The notes beneath the pieces were generated by a model. It had not been told where the DNA came from, did no database searches, and saw nothing but the letters and a program-made list of their open reading frames with translations. A stretch of DNA of 64,000 nucleotides, from assembly GCA_021234155.1 (NCBI GenBank), contig JAJEKV010000041.1, positions 2,296,447 through 2,360,446 on the forward strand, given 5' to 3'. Positions 19,418 to 30,999 of this stretch are shown here, piece after piece. The position numbers were made by a program, and so were the translations under genes. Origin of the DNA: Isoetes taiwanensis (lineage: Eukaryota; Streptophyta; Lycopodiopsida; Isoetales; Isoetaceae). Every line of letters starts with the position of its first letter. The stretch's first letter is position 1.

Positions 19418-20855
19418 TGTGGCGTCCCCTACTTCTTCTACGATGCTCCCATCGTATTGGAAGGCGGAGTTCATCCCCCTGGCAGCCAAGCTGACAGAGG
19501 CCGCCCACCTAACACCAATCCTTTAGCAATGGATCGATGAGGAAGAATGGACTGGTTATTTGTCCCGTTTTCCCTCGAAACCGTCCTACCTGCGAAAGCG
19601 TAAATAAACGTAAGCACATGATATCAAATGCAAACAGAATCACCTCGAAGGATGACTATACTATAGCATACATGTATGAACACATCAACAATATCATCAT
19701 CACATGGGAGATCCTACCCAAGGCTTAGATTCCAGGATATGGACTAACAGCTTGGGTCTTCAGAAGTCATTGCAAACAGAATTCATGAGAGTGGATTGGG
19801 CTGGCATAGGAACATGGTTGTTGGGTAGTCCGCTCCATCCGCCCCTTCCGGTGTACACTTTGCAGAGTAGGTTGAAGAGTTTAGGGACTGGAACGTAGCC
19901 TGCCGGTACTATTGGGTTTCATCTCCCTAGCCCTGATGAGGTAGGAGGAGGATCACCCCCTTCAGAGGCATGCATGCCCATCACAGGCAGCTAGAGGGCC
20001 ACTGCCCATCTTCGACTCGAACCTCATTGAAGGTGACGCATCACCCAAGAGGTGTCGAGCTCATACCTTGTCCACACGCAGTGGCAAACCATTAAGCCTA
20101 GCCCGCTAAGATCCTGGGTAGGCTTTACACACCAGAGGGATCAGGCAGTGATGGGACAAGTCCTCCTTATTCCACCGGTCTAGCCCCGCCACTCACAATT
20201 AGGCGGGCTCTTGTACATGGGCTACATTAACTGGGAATTAATGAGGTTATCTAGAATCATCTACTACTGAAGATTTCAGGGTCTTTACCCCCCTTCCCAG
20301 TACACAGAAGAGCATAGAATGGAACATCATCATTATAAAAGAACTGAGATATTGAATAATATCTAATCTATCTACCTAAACATACATGGTTAGGTTCATT
20401 CGTTACGGCTTGTGATCTTAGGATCTATAAGGCCTGCTAAGACTGATCTACCATGTTATCCTAGCTCATGTCGTGCTAAAAGTTGGCTTTGCACAACAGA
20501 ATCACAGGTTACCTAATCCCTGGCTTGCTCCTGCTCCTCGAATCGTGTCCATGACTTCGCTTGGATTGAAGGCAGCTGCTCCTGGGTGATCTGTTGTGCA
20601 AGGCGGCTTGGCGGCACTTGGCAATGCGAACTAGCAGCTTGGCTTGGCCGGAATGGCCCAAGGAAGCCAAAATGCAAAAATGGAATACTAGTATACTTAA
20701 GATTATATAATTTATGTGGTTATAAGGGGTTCACAACCCTAAATAATTTAAGAGCTAGGCTACTAGCTCATTTCTAGGTGTGAATACAGGCAATTGATCA
20801 CGGCGTAAGAAAATTATGCTTTTTCCATCATGCATTCTATCTACACTTAGAGGCA
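19418..20855 (-). repeat. 3' LTR of the LARD-like element
   Basis: It is collinear with 23461-24740 from TGTGGCGTCCCCTACTTC to about 20690 (..GAAGCCAAAATGC), after which the two LTRs differ. The polypurine tract on the minus strand (AAGGTGGGGAGAGG, 20872-20859) marks the internal edge. Confidence 0.8.
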
Positions 20856-21384
20856 AAGCCTCTCCCCACCTTAGTCGTCGCACCCGCTAAGGCTAGAATA
20901 CATCCCCCCATTGAGCCGGTGTCGACTAATTTGGAGACGACTTGGCCGTTGCATTGCTTCCATTAATTCGCTCCCCCGCTTTGGTGCAATTGGCTACCAC
21001 GTCAGTCTTGCATGTTGAAGATCTCATGGACGTTAAACATCCATCTTACACTCCATGTGCTTTGGCTACTTGCGGAAGGAACTCTATTCTAACAGCCGAC
21101 TAATTTGATGGTGATTCAACACCTAAGATCTTTACCCCTAGCTCATGCAATCTAGGCTTCCTCGTTCAATCTACTCCTCCACCTGTATGTTTCGGCCTTG
21201 CGTTCTTCCATTTGAACTCCTATGCATTGAGTCGGTGGAGGGATCGAGATCTTCTTTCTGTTGTGAGCTCGTGGATGTGGTAGGCAGGTGCTTGATAGTC
21301 AAGAAGGTTCTTCATGCAGATGATTACTATATGTCTTCCATTCGATGAAGATTGTTGATAGGCCACTTGTGCCCGGTACTACTC

Positions 21385-21397
21385 GTTTTATTTATAG
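21385..21397 (-). promoter_or_regulatory. Internal TATA box of the LARD-like element
   Basis: The plus-strand TTTATTTATAGAGG is CTCTATAAATAAA on the minus strand. It lies downstream, in element direction, of hairpin pair 1, in the position where the chromoviruses have the TATA box of ORF2. Confidence 0.45.
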
Positions 21398-21744
21398 AGG
21401 TGTTTGCCATAGTGTTTTCTCTCTTGGGTCTGCCTTTTCACTCTCCTCCTTTCTTTTGTCAGTACGTCGCCTGGGTCTTCAATGTCTTCAATATGTCATG
21501 CCCCTTGCTCTTTTGTGGCTCTAGCCTTGTACTCCAAAAGCTATTGCTTCTATTACTATACAAACCTTAGTTTGGAAGACAAAATTTAGGGTTTGAGCAA
21601 TTTTGATCATTTTGAGGTAGAGTATAATATTTCTAGCCTAATTTGAGGTTATAAATGGATTCTAGACTGTTTAATGGTCCTATTGTAACAAATTTCAGGC
21701 AATCTGAGCTGTCTAGCTCAAGTTATGAAGGTTCAAAGTTTGGA

Positions 21745-22010
21745 CCCCTCACATAGTGCGCCAGAGGCTTGTTCAAAAATTTTGAAAGGGCCTAGGGCGT
21801 GAGTGGTTGCCACACGTTTAGGTCCTAGATGACTCTAAAAAGGTGATATGAAGGCAGAATCCTACTTATCTCGCGGAGTTAAGGTAGTCTATACCCTTAG
21901 TTTCTAGATTTGGACAAGTCTAACATAGATTAATGGTCAAACACTCACACAGTGCACGAGGGGCACTTTCAAAACTTTTGAAAAGGGCCCTGGCGCACTA
22001 TGTGAGGGGT
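21745..22010. repeat. Hairpin pair 1 of the LARD-like element
   Basis: Two fold-backs lie at about 21745-21813 and 21943-22010. The second reads CACTCACACAGTGCACGAG..CTTTCAAAACTTTTGAAAAG..CTGGCGCACTATGTGAGGGG. Outer arms CTCACACAGTGC and GCACTATGTGAG pair with one mismatch, and TTCAAAAC/TTTTGAA forms the inner stem. Confidence 0.8.
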
Positions 22011-22149
22011 GGGGCTCAAAACAATCACTTTTTGGCCAAATTAACTAATTTCAATTATACATGCCATTACTATAACCTTATTAATTACAATATTACACCT
22101 TGCAACTTAATCAAACACTTTTTATGTTTACAAAATTTTTATAAGCACA

Positions 22150-22960
22150 TTATTTTAGCAATCTTCCTTCTTTGTGAACCTAGCCAGCTTCATATCCCTG
22201 GGCATACAGATGACTAGCTAGGAAGTCTTCAAAGTGTTGGACTAGCTTCTGCTCAGCTGCTTCCTGCAATGCAAGCAACATATCATCTGTCACTCACTTC
22301 CCTTTGTCGAATTCTTGCAAGATTTCTCGGGTTAATCTGGAAATGCAGCCCTTGGGATCAGCAGTCCGTAGCTCCTCTTGAAGTGTCGAATCTCCCCAGC
22401 AGCTTTTGCAAAATATGAGTCCGACTTCCTCTTATTGGTTTCTTTGGTGGTACGGATCTCTCTGGAGGCGGCTTCAAAGTGTTCTCCTTTGTTGGCCTTC
22501 CTCCTTCCACGTACATCACTTTATTTGCTTCATAATACCTTGAGTATGCCTCGTACATCTTCATGTACTCCTAGTACTCATTCAATTTCTGCTTGTACTC
22601 CTGCTCATTCTTGAGTACATAAGATCCCCGTGCTGGCTTGCCCTTCTTGGGGCCAGTTGTTGGCTTTGGCCATTTCGGGCAGGGAGGTGGTGTTGCAGCT
22701 TCTTCATTGTTGGGGTTGGAAGGTCTCGAGCCTTCTGCTGTAACGTGGAATTCTCCATGTTTCGTCATCCGACTCTGTCTCTGATGAAGAAAATGGTGGC
22801 CTATCGGGCTCCTGCTCCCTTATGCTAACCCCTTTGCTTGGTGTTATCTTTGTTTTCCTCTGGGGTTTCTTTGGCAGTTCTTCCTCTTGATCATTTTCCT
22901 TTGTCGACGCGCTAGCTTCTCTGATAGCCCGAGTCTCTGGTAAGTTCTTTCAGGCAAAAA
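22150..22960 (-). pseudogene. Broken accessory ORF (ORF1-like) of the LARD-like element
   Basis: Minus-strand pieces in more than one frame encode a charged, proline- and lysine-rich protein: LPKKPQRKTKITPSKG, PFSSSETESDDETWRIPR, then KPARGSYVLKNEQEYKQKLNEY, EAYSRYYEANKVMYVEGGRPT and PPERSVPPKKPIRG. It occupies the same place, between the hairpin pairs, as ORF1 of the chromoviruses. The (E)AY-x-YY-E-x-(N)K-x-VMYV-x-GxRPT stretch is its most structured part. No known domain; no histone-like start is visible here. Confidence 0.4.
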
Positions 22961-22970
22961 GTACTGCTAC

Positions 22971-23250
22971 CACTCACACAGTGCGCGAGAAGCACTTTCA
23001 ATTCTTTTGAAAAGGCCCTGGGCGCACTCTGTGAGGGGTTACTCCTTTTTGGCTTTAACTTTGGTTTTCTAAACAGTTTCTTAGTGTTAGAGCATGCTTT
23101 CCTAGCTTAAATTCAAACTTTAAGCTACCCTGAGCTATCAAATTACTCTAATTATGCATCCTTCTAGGTCAAAATTGGTCAGACACTCACACAGTGCGCG
23201 AGAGACTTGTTCAAAAAATTGAAAATGCTTTGGGCACATTCTGTGAGGAG
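22971..23250. repeat. Hairpin pair 2 of the LARD-like element
   Basis: Fold-backs lie at 22971-23038 and 23183-23250. In the first, CTCACACAGTGCGC pairs with GCGCACTCTGTGAG at 13 of 14 positions around an inner TTTCAATTCTTTTGAAAA stem. The second has the same outer arms with more mismatches. Confidence 0.8.
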
Positions 23251-23447
23251 TTGCTCCCTAATGGCCAGATTATCATGGTTTCTACTATTTCTTCCTAACT
23301 TAACATTATTCTACTTTACTGTTCTAAGGATTGAAAAAAAAAATTCCCAATTTTCGAGGTTCATGCTTGGGTTGTTATCCCAAGGCTGAAGGTCTACTGT
23401 TAGTCCTATTAGGGAAATGGTCAGTGCCCGATCTTACAAAGATCATG

Positions 23448-23459
23448 GCTCTGATACCA
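23448..23459 (-). other. Primer binding site of the LARD-like element
   Basis: GCTCTGATACCA on the plus strand is TGGTATCAGAGC on the minus strand, one base from the LTR edge at 23461. Confidence 0.9.
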
Positions 23460-23460
23460 C

Positions 23461-24974
23461 TGTGGTCCCCTACTTCTTCGCGATGCTCCCATCGTATTGG
23501 AAGGCGGAGTTCATCCCCCTGGCAGCCAACGACAGAGGCCATCCACCTGACACCAATCCTTTAGCAATGGATCGATGAGGAAGAATGGACGGGTTATTTG
23601 TCCCGTCTTCCCTCGGGATCGTCCTAGCTGCGGAAGCGTAAATAAACATAAGCACATGATATCAAATGCAAACAGAGTCACCTCGAAGGATGACTATACT
23701 ATAGCATACATGTATGAACACATCAACAATATCATCATCACATGGGAGATCCTACCCAAGGCTCAGACTCCAGGATATGGACTGACGGCTTGGGTCTCCA
23801 GAAGTCATTGCAGATAGAATTCATGGGAGTGGATTGGGCTAGCATAGGAACATGGTTGTTGGGTAGTCCGCTCCATCTGCCCCTCCCGGTGTAGACTTTG
23901 CAGAGCAGGTTGAAGAATCTAGGGACTGGACCGTAGCCTATCGGGTGCGTAACCAAAGGGGCTACTACTGGGTTTCATCTCCCCAGTCTCGATGAGGCAG
24001 GCGGGGGATCACCCCCTCCAGAGGCATGCATGCCTATCACAGGCGGCTAGAGGGCCACTGCCCTTCGACTTGAACCTCATTGAAGGTGACGCATCACCCA
24101 AGAGGTGTCGAGCTCATGCCTTACCCATACGCAGTGGCAAACTATTAAGCCTAGCCCGCTAAGATCCTTAGTAGGCTTTACACAGCAGAGGAATCGGGCA
24201 ATGATGGGACAAGTCCTCCTTATTCCACCGGTCTAGCCCCGCCACTCACAGCCAGACGGGCTCTTATACAGGGGCCGCATTAACTGGGAATTAATGAGGC
24301 TATCTAGAATCATCTACTACTGAAGGTTTCAGGGCCTCTACCCCCCTTCCCAGTACACAGGAGAGCATAGAATGGAACATTATCATCATAAAAGAACTGA
24401 GATACTGAATAATATCTAATCTATCTACCTAAATATACATGCTTAGGTTCATTCGTTACGGCTTGTGATCTTAAGATCTATAAGGGTGCTAAAACTGATC
24501 TACCATGCTATCCTAGCTCATTGCCGGGCTAAAAGTCGGCTTTGCACAATGGAATCACATGTTACCTGATCCTTGGCTTGCTCCTGCTCCTCAAATCGTG
24601 TCCATGACTTCGCTTGGGTTGAAGGCAGCTGCTCCTGGGTGATCTGTTGTGCAAAGGCGGCTTGGCGGTGCTTGGCAATGCAAACTAGCAGCTTGGCTTG
24701 GCCGGAATGGCCTAAGGAAGCCAAAACGCGAAAATGGAAAGTGTTTAAGGTTTCCCCTTTTGTTCCTTTTAAATGACCTTTTTTGGTTTGACCAATGGGG
24801 CTTTGCCATTTGGCAAAGGGATTTAATTGCATATCTTTAATAGACATGTGCAATATACGAGGTTGCCCCCTAGGTGCAACCCTTTATGGCTCTCAAGTAC
24901 TTGTCAAGGTGACATATACGCGTTGCATGGCGGTATAATATATGTATTGGACCGTATATTATTCTGGAATGTCA
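23461..24974 (-). repeat. 5' LTR of the LARD-like element
   Basis: It starts on the plus strand with TGTGGTCCCCTACTTCTTCG next to the primer site and ends TCTGGAATGTCA. Its last ~240 bp (the minus-strand U3) are not matched in the other LTR. Confidence 0.8.
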
Positions 24975-25014
24975 TAGATATGATGTATTATAGAGATGCT
25001 CGATCATGGGAGGG

Positions 25015-25186
25015 TGTTGAGGATGATCTTGCACCTCTTGTGGCATGCCCTTTGGGCTGAATGGTCATGTCTCCAAGAGACACATCTCCAACTCTTCATA
25101 AACCATCCTATAAATGTACAAGCCAAGGCTGAGGATATCCAGTCAATCAGATCAATATATACTTTCGCTATTCATATCTTTTGTCA
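25015..25186 (+). repeat. 3' LTR of the gag-only element
   Basis: GATCATGGGAGGG precedes TGTTGAGGATGATCTTGCAC, giving polypurine tract and LTR start. The LTR ends TTTTGTCA. It is about 26 bp shorter than the 5' LTR through small deletions. Confidence 0.85.
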
Positions 25187-26563
25187 GGAGCTGGAAAATG
25201 ATCAAGCCTTTTCTAGGATACTTTTATCTAGCTCTTACGTGCGAGCCGATCCAAGCAATGAATCTGCCAATGGTTGCAGCTCTGCAATAGGTCCGACAAA
25301 GCAAAAAAGGATCCTCATTCATCTTATTTGAGCATGGTCGCCATAGTGAGAGCAGTAATTTTTATAAACAATAACAAAGGCAAAAAAAATATCACATGAG
25401 CAGGATGGCCATAGCAGTTCATTTTATTGCATGTGGGCAGGGCGCCATAGCTGGATCGCGAGACAAAAACAGAGGATCAATCTAGTCAAAAACTGAGTCT
25501 TACATAGCTCTTTTAAGATAAAATTTCTTTTTTAGTGCTTGGCTAATGCATACTAGAACGAACAAGCTAAATGTAGCTGTGGAGTCCTTGCCAGAATTCA
25601 GTAACAATGCCATAGCTCCAAAATTGCTCCCTTCTTGCTCCTCATCAGCTGCCTCCATTTATTCTTCCTCTTCAATATTTTGCTTTCTATCCAAAAGCAT
25701 GTCCTCACAATCTTCTGGATGATCGTTTTGGTCGATGCCACAGTGGCATCTGCGGGATGGAGGAATGGATCTCTTGAGCAATTTCTTGATCTTCTTCTTG
25801 GCTTCTCTGAGGCACTTGCTTCCAGGCATGGCAGCAGAAAAGGGAAGAATGGACAGTTTCAACCGGTCGCACTTTCCAGTGCGGCCAGTGACACGCTCCC
25901 GGCTGCCGCCAATCGGGGGACCCCATCGTCCACATAGGGAAGTACTCGATGGGCTCAGGATACTTTTACCTTGGTTTCGGGGACCCGGAGGTAAAAATCT
26001 CGTCCTCGGGATCTCGGGTCATTCCCAATGGGATCCGTTGGGGAGACCCTGTTTGAAAGTATGGGCACACGCCATGTAGGTGGAGGCCCTGAGACCATCC
26101 TCCGAGATCACCTCTGAGCCTATTTTCTCTGTGTATGTCGAAGTAGCAGGGTTGAGGAGTGGAATGCGGCAGGCATGGACAAACTAGAGGAGAAGAGAGG
26201 AGAGGTAATCGATGGACAAGCCATTTTAAGGTAGAAGCTTGCATGGCCATTTAGTTTTCAATATTTTTTTGCAGCTAAGGGGCTGAATTACAACTCGAAT
26301 CAACCCCAAATGTTTTGTTTGATCATGGGAATCTCCATTTGTATCTTGAAGAGCATCAGGTACCTACTATTCAAGGGGGTGGCCAGATGCTGGTGTGGAC
26401 CTGCTACATCCATACCAACCGAGTCTAAGCTTTTATTCTTGGGGAGCAGAAGAATCGTGAAGCACCTTCCAATTTCTACCTCAGGAGTTCTGAGCCTGAG
26501 AGAGTGTTAATAAGACCCTACAAGGATTCCTATTTGATCTTGAAGAGATATGGACATTAGTTG
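25187..26563. other. Spacer between LTR elements with one small minus-strand ORF
   Basis: This is AT-rich host or older transposon DNA. GATACTTTTAYCT occurs at 25222 and 25959 as well as left of the copia-type element at 17959, so it may belong to an older dispersed repeat. Apart from the small ORF at 25659-25862 I see no gene. Confidence 0.4.
25659..25862 (-). CDS. Small basic-then-acidic hypothetical protein
   Basis: An ATG at 25862 gives 67 residues; a second ATG (MPGSKC) at about 25829 would give 56. The sequence is distinctive: AAMPGSKCLREAKKKIKKLLKRSIPPSRRCHCGIDQ, then an acidic end NIEEEE and a TAA. It has a lysine-rich amphipathic stretch and three closely placed cysteines (C-x-C plus one). 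The open frame extends a little upstream (CDRLKLSILPFSAA), so this may be the last exon of a host gene rather than a whole one. No family recognised. Confidence 0.25.
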   Translation of the reverse strand: MKLSILPFSAAMPGSKCLREAKKKIKKLLKRSIPPSRRCHCGIDQNDHPEDCEDMLLDRKQNIEEEE

Positions 26564-26876
26564 TGTGACGTTCCAAAGACAAAGATCCTGTGGGCTATAC
26601 CGCATTGCCTCGCCACACGCATACACACTCCACTCCGGACGCGGTACGCTAGCGTGTAGCCAGGTGAGTAGCCCTAGGGGGCAACTTGCCAGAAATATGT
26701 GCAACTATTAATGTGCACATTTTCCAATGTACACATTAATGTGGGCACACATTTCCAAGTGGACACTTCATGCCAAGTGGGCCACACCCATAGGTGCAAT
26801 TAATGTGCACATTTTCCAATGTACACATTAATGAGGGCACACATTTCCATGTGTGCACATTTGGCCACCTAGCCCT
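26564..26876 (+). repeat. First part of the split 5' LTR
   Basis: It begins TGTGACGTTCC and runs to CCACCTAGCCC. The same 313 bp stand at 51299-51617 in the 3' LTR (shared: GCAACTTGCCAGAAATATG and the twice-repeated AATGTGCACATTTTCCAATG). It stops exactly where the nested LTR starts. Confidence 0.9.
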
Positions 26877-28444
26877 TGTGACGTCCCCTACTCAGATCAC
26901 GGTGCACTCACCGTGATACAAACAGAGTTCTTCCCCACACCAGCTCCATGCTGATACGCTGGGCCCTCCACATATCATTGCACCCGTAACGAAGTCTCGG
27001 TGGGGAAGAGTGAAGGTGTCATTCTACCCCGTCTCCCTCAGGGCCTACCTAGCTGCGGAAGCGTAAACATACATGTCATAAGAGCACATACATCAACATC
27101 CCGTGACCATCTCAAGGATGGTCCTCCTCATATCTGCATAGACAAAGATCAAGACATCACATAGGGGATCCTACCCAAGGCTCGGGACTCAAAGGATGAC
27201 CGACGGCTTGGGTCTCCGTGAGTTCGCTATGATGTAATTCATGGCAATGGATTTGGCTGGCATAAGAACATGGCATAGGGTTGTCCACTCCATCCGCCCC
27301 TCCTGTGCACACTTTGCAGAGTAGGCTGAAAAGTGTTGGGACCTGACTGTAGCCCGCCGGGTGCATAGCCAGAAGGGCTATTCCTGGGGTCATCATCCCA
27401 GTCCCGATGGGGCAGGTAGGGATCACTCCCTCCAGAGATCTACATGCTGACTCAAGGTGACTAGAGGGCCACTGCCCGTATTCGACTGAACCCACTGGAA
27501 AGTGTACACCACTTCACGGGTGTCGAGCCCATGCCTTACCCGCACTCAGTGGTAAGCCATCAGACCTAGTCACAATGATCCCCGGTAGGCTTTACACACC
27601 AGGGGGATCGTTCAAGAGTCAGGACATGAATCTCCTTCTTAGCCAGTCTGGCCCCTTCACCCACAACCAGGTGTGGCTCTTGTACACAGGCCGAATCTAC
27701 AGTGTGCTAGAGAGGCTACTCTAGGAGCATTAACTACAAGCTTTAGGGCCTCTACCCCCCTTCCCAATACAAGGAGTTCACAGAAATACATCATCCAAAT
27801 ATATCACAGAAGAGCTAAAGAACTAGATCTAATCATAGAGTTAGGTTCTTTAGTTAGTGTCCGAGATCTAAGATCTAGATAGTTATTATGGGCAATTTAA
27901 TAGTCTAAACCCACCGATTCTATGACTAGAAGACGGTTTAAGCTATTAAATTGACCAAATACCTGATCCTTGAGTGGCTCCTCCTGACCGAAGTTCAACC
28001 ATCCCGGCGAAATGATCAATTCAGTGGAAACCGATGGCTTAATTCGCTTGGGCGGCGCTCGGGAGGCGGTTTTGGCCCGGGGCAGCCAAACCGAGCTCTA
28101 AAACCCTAAGGACTAAAAAACTAGCAAGCTAGGGTTTTCCTACCCTAAATAGACATGGGGGTTTAGGCTAGGGTTTCCAATTACCCAATTTGGCATGTGG
28201 GATAATTGGAAAGGCCCCACTTGCCTTTAGTGGCTAGGTGGCAAAATATGCCAACATGGAAAGGTGTGCCCTCATTAATGTGCACATGTGCACATTAATA
28301 ATATATGAACACTCCTAGTAAGTTGCCCCCTAGGGCTACTTTTACCGGGCTATCCGCTATGCGCACGCCAATCGGGTGGCGCGGTACGCTGACGGCAAAG
28401 ACAATGTACGCCCCGGGAGCGAGATACGTGGCCGGAACGCCACA
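26877..28444 (-). repeat. 3' LTR of the nested chromovirus
   Basis: It runs from TGTGACGTCCCCTACTCAG to CGGAACGCCACA on the plus strand, so on the minus strand it starts TGTGGCGTTCCGG after a polypurine tract. It is 1568 bp, collinear with 38432-39991. Confidence 0.9.
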
Positions 28445-29429
28445 TTCTCCCCACCTTTGAAATGATGTCCGCCCGCAAAGATCGTGGGTCTCCCCACCTT
28501 GGGATCTTCCTAACCTGCACCCTGCAATCAACGTGATACCTACAATATAATCTTTATACATTTATCACGATTACTCTAAGGTAATTACTTTTAGAACATT
28601 ATTACGTTATTATATTATGGAATACTTATCAATTCATAACACCATTAACGAGTTATTCACTATGTTAAGTTAGACAAAATTTCAACATTTCATATCTATA
28701 ATTACTGTCCGAGGTACTCTTCATTCCTTGCAACACATTCCAACAAAACTTGTGTTTGCAAGTCTTCGTGAGTCTTCGACCTCCTTGCCCTCCCGGAGCC
28801 TCATCGGCTCTGCAGTGTCGACACCACGTTAGTACCATTAATTATTAATTAAAATTTTTGGTTATATGGTGACCAACCCACCTATCTACATGAATGCATG
28901 GCTAATCTCCCGGCGTAGGAAGAGGATGAATCTTCCATAATGGCCGTGGAGACAGCGCCTATATGCCTATATGCCACTCATGCCTACACCTCTAGTTGCC
29001 CACAAGGAGGATATCCTTCAAGGTGTGGGCCGTGAAGGATGGATTCCTCCTATCAAAACATATATGGGGCTAAAGGTGCTTTCCCTATCAATGCATTCCT
29101 TAATGACCTCTTTTTTCGAGGTCGTCTACTCGCGATGGGGCGTATAGACTTTCTAATCTACCTTCCACTCGCCTAAGCGGAAAACGGTCATGCCTACATT
29201 GACATTACACCACGCCCTAGAGATCACCGTAGTGGTCTCATCATCGGTAACAACGCATGCGATCCATACCAAGCATGGGTTGCATGCGTAGATTAATCTA
29301 TACAAGAATTAACCTACACAAATCGACATGCCTGAGCCGATTTCTTCTGAGATGACCTTGCCGGCCCCATTGCTCCATAAATTGTGGGTACCGCTTTACT
29401 AAATCTTTCTTAAGTACCCACGCATGCGT
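28445..29429 (-). other. 3' untranslated region and polypurine tract of the nested element
   Basis: No ORF. The end nearest the LTR is TTCTCCCCACCTTTG on the plus strand, i.e. CAAAGGTGGGGAGAA on the minus strand, the polypurine tract. Confidence 0.8.
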
Positions 29430-30585
29430 CTTCCACCGGGTAAGTGTTTCCACTTGACCAAATAATGGAGGAATTCGGACCTCCTTGTCTTCTTAAAAGC
29501 TCTATCAAGAATCATTTCGAACTATTTCCAGCTGCTCCTCCGCCATTTCCAACAACGTTTGAGTGTCCAAGACTTCGCCCGGATTTGGAGTATGCTTCTT
29601 CAACAAACTCACACGGAAGACCTTATGGATCTTTAGGTGTGCCGGCAATTCCAACTTGTAGGATTGATTACCTACTCTCTTGATTATTCTCAAGGGTCCA
29701 GCCCACCTTGGAGCAAGCTTCTTGCAATTCCTAATCCTCGAAGCCACCGCTTTTACCTTGATCTTGAGCCAAACATCATCTCCAACTTTGAACTCTCTTA
29801 CCGCTCGATGCTTATCGGCAATGCTCTTTTGTCGACTTCTTTGCCGCTAGCAGATACCCGAACCTCTTCCACGAGCCGCCTGATATCGCCAACATCCGCG
29901 TAAACTTCTACTTTTGACACGGGTTGTGCCAAGTGTCCGGAGTTAGGCACCGATAGCCATAATTGATCATAAATGGCTTACATTTGGGACGATTCCCGCT
30001 TGGTGCTATTGTATGCAAACCCACCAAGTGAATAAATTCTTCCCACATACTTTGCTTATTCCGCATATAGTTTCGTAGCATGTCTTCTAAGATCCCCGTT
30101 GGTCCGCCTCCGCCCGCCATCCGTCTGAGGATGATACGCCGTGGCTCATGGATAGCTTGGTCTGAATTGTCGCGAAAGAGGTCTTGCCAAAAGGCACTCA
30201 TGAACTTCGGATCTCCTCTGGCCGGAGATAATCTCCCTTGGCATGCCATGAAGCCTCAAGATCTCTTTGGTGAAGAGCTTTTGTCAGATCCATAGTCAGA
30301 CTCAGGTATCCCGCAAGGCACAAAATGTGCCATCTTCGACAACTTGTCGACCACTACCATCAAGGCATCCTTGCCTCGGGCTGCTCTTGGGAGTCCCGTG
30401 ATGAAATCCATGCCGATGACCTCCCACTTAGCGCTTTGGCACCGCTTAATGGCTCTAATGCCCCGAATTAAGTTGCTCCGCTTTCGCCTGGCGGGCATAG
30501 CCGACATTCCTTGATGTAGCGAAGCTATTTGCTTCTTCATTCCTCGCCAACAATAGCCGGGCAAGACTTTGAAATATGTTTTCAT
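29430..30585 (-). pseudogene. Integrase and chromodomain remnant of the nested chromovirus
   Basis: The zinc finger and core are at 30585-30256 ([56 protein letters not shown]). They continue at 30249-29908 (FIHLVGLHTIAPSGNR, MINYGYR) and 29747-29505 (LAPRWAGPLRIIKRVGNQSYKLELPAHLKIHKVFRVSLLKKH). A short YLVKWKHLPGG remnant of the chromodomain is at about 29480-29440. Confidence 0.85.
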
Positions 30586-30999
30586 GAATCCCGCATGGCC
30601 AGCTATTGGGTGTTGCAGCGGTCATGGAGGATCAACTTCCTTACACCGATGATTCGGCACGCACAACTTGTTCTTATGGTATAACAGTTGCCTTCCTTCT
30701 TATAATGCTTGAAGGCCTCCCCGCTTCTTTATCCGTTTCTAGCCTCCTTAGAGAGGCTTACCCATACTTCCCTCGAAATCCACATCCATTGGCAAGGACT
30801 CTTCAATCTTCTTACCAAAGTCGCCGAGAGAGCTTGAAATTGCGCTGCAATGCACTCTAGTTGTCGGGATGCCTTGAAAGCGATTCGCTACCACATTGAG
30901 CTTCCCCGCTTGTAGACTATATCAAAGTCATATTCTTCGAGGAACTCCATCCATCTCCCTCACGCCTGCCTCAGATTGAGGTGTGGTTGCGTGAATACA

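Larger units (their letters stand above)
19418..24974 (-). mobile_element. Non-autonomous LTR element (LARD-like) related to the chromoviruses, minus orientation
   Basis: Reading on the minus strand: 5' LTR 24974-23461, primer site 23459-23448, two hairpins, a broken ORF (about 22960-22150), two more hairpins, a TATAAATA near 21390, a polypurine tract and 3' LTR 20855-19418. No gag or pol is present in the ~2.6-kb interior. The LTR layout and the hairpin-ORF-hairpin order match the two chromoviruses at 26.6-52.9 kb, so this looks like an internally deleted relative that kept the accessory module. TAGATA lies at 19411-19416 and 24975-24980 as the likely target duplication, with its exact edge shifted by one base. 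Confidence 0.75.
17972..25186 (+). mobile_element. Gag-only copia-type LTR element, split by a nested element
   Basis: The element runs from a 198-bp 5' LTR (17972-18169) through PBS, gag and a short remainder to GGGAGGG and a matching 3' LTR (25015-25186). The internal part other than the insertion is only about 1.3 kb (18170-19417 and 24975-25014), with no protease, integrase or reverse transcriptase, so it depended on other elements. At 19418-24974 it holds a non-autonomous LTR element; TAGATA occurs on both sides of that insertion. The outer target duplication is not clear (TACCT against GGAGC), though similar GATACTTTTAYCT strings lie near both ends. Confidence 0.75.
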
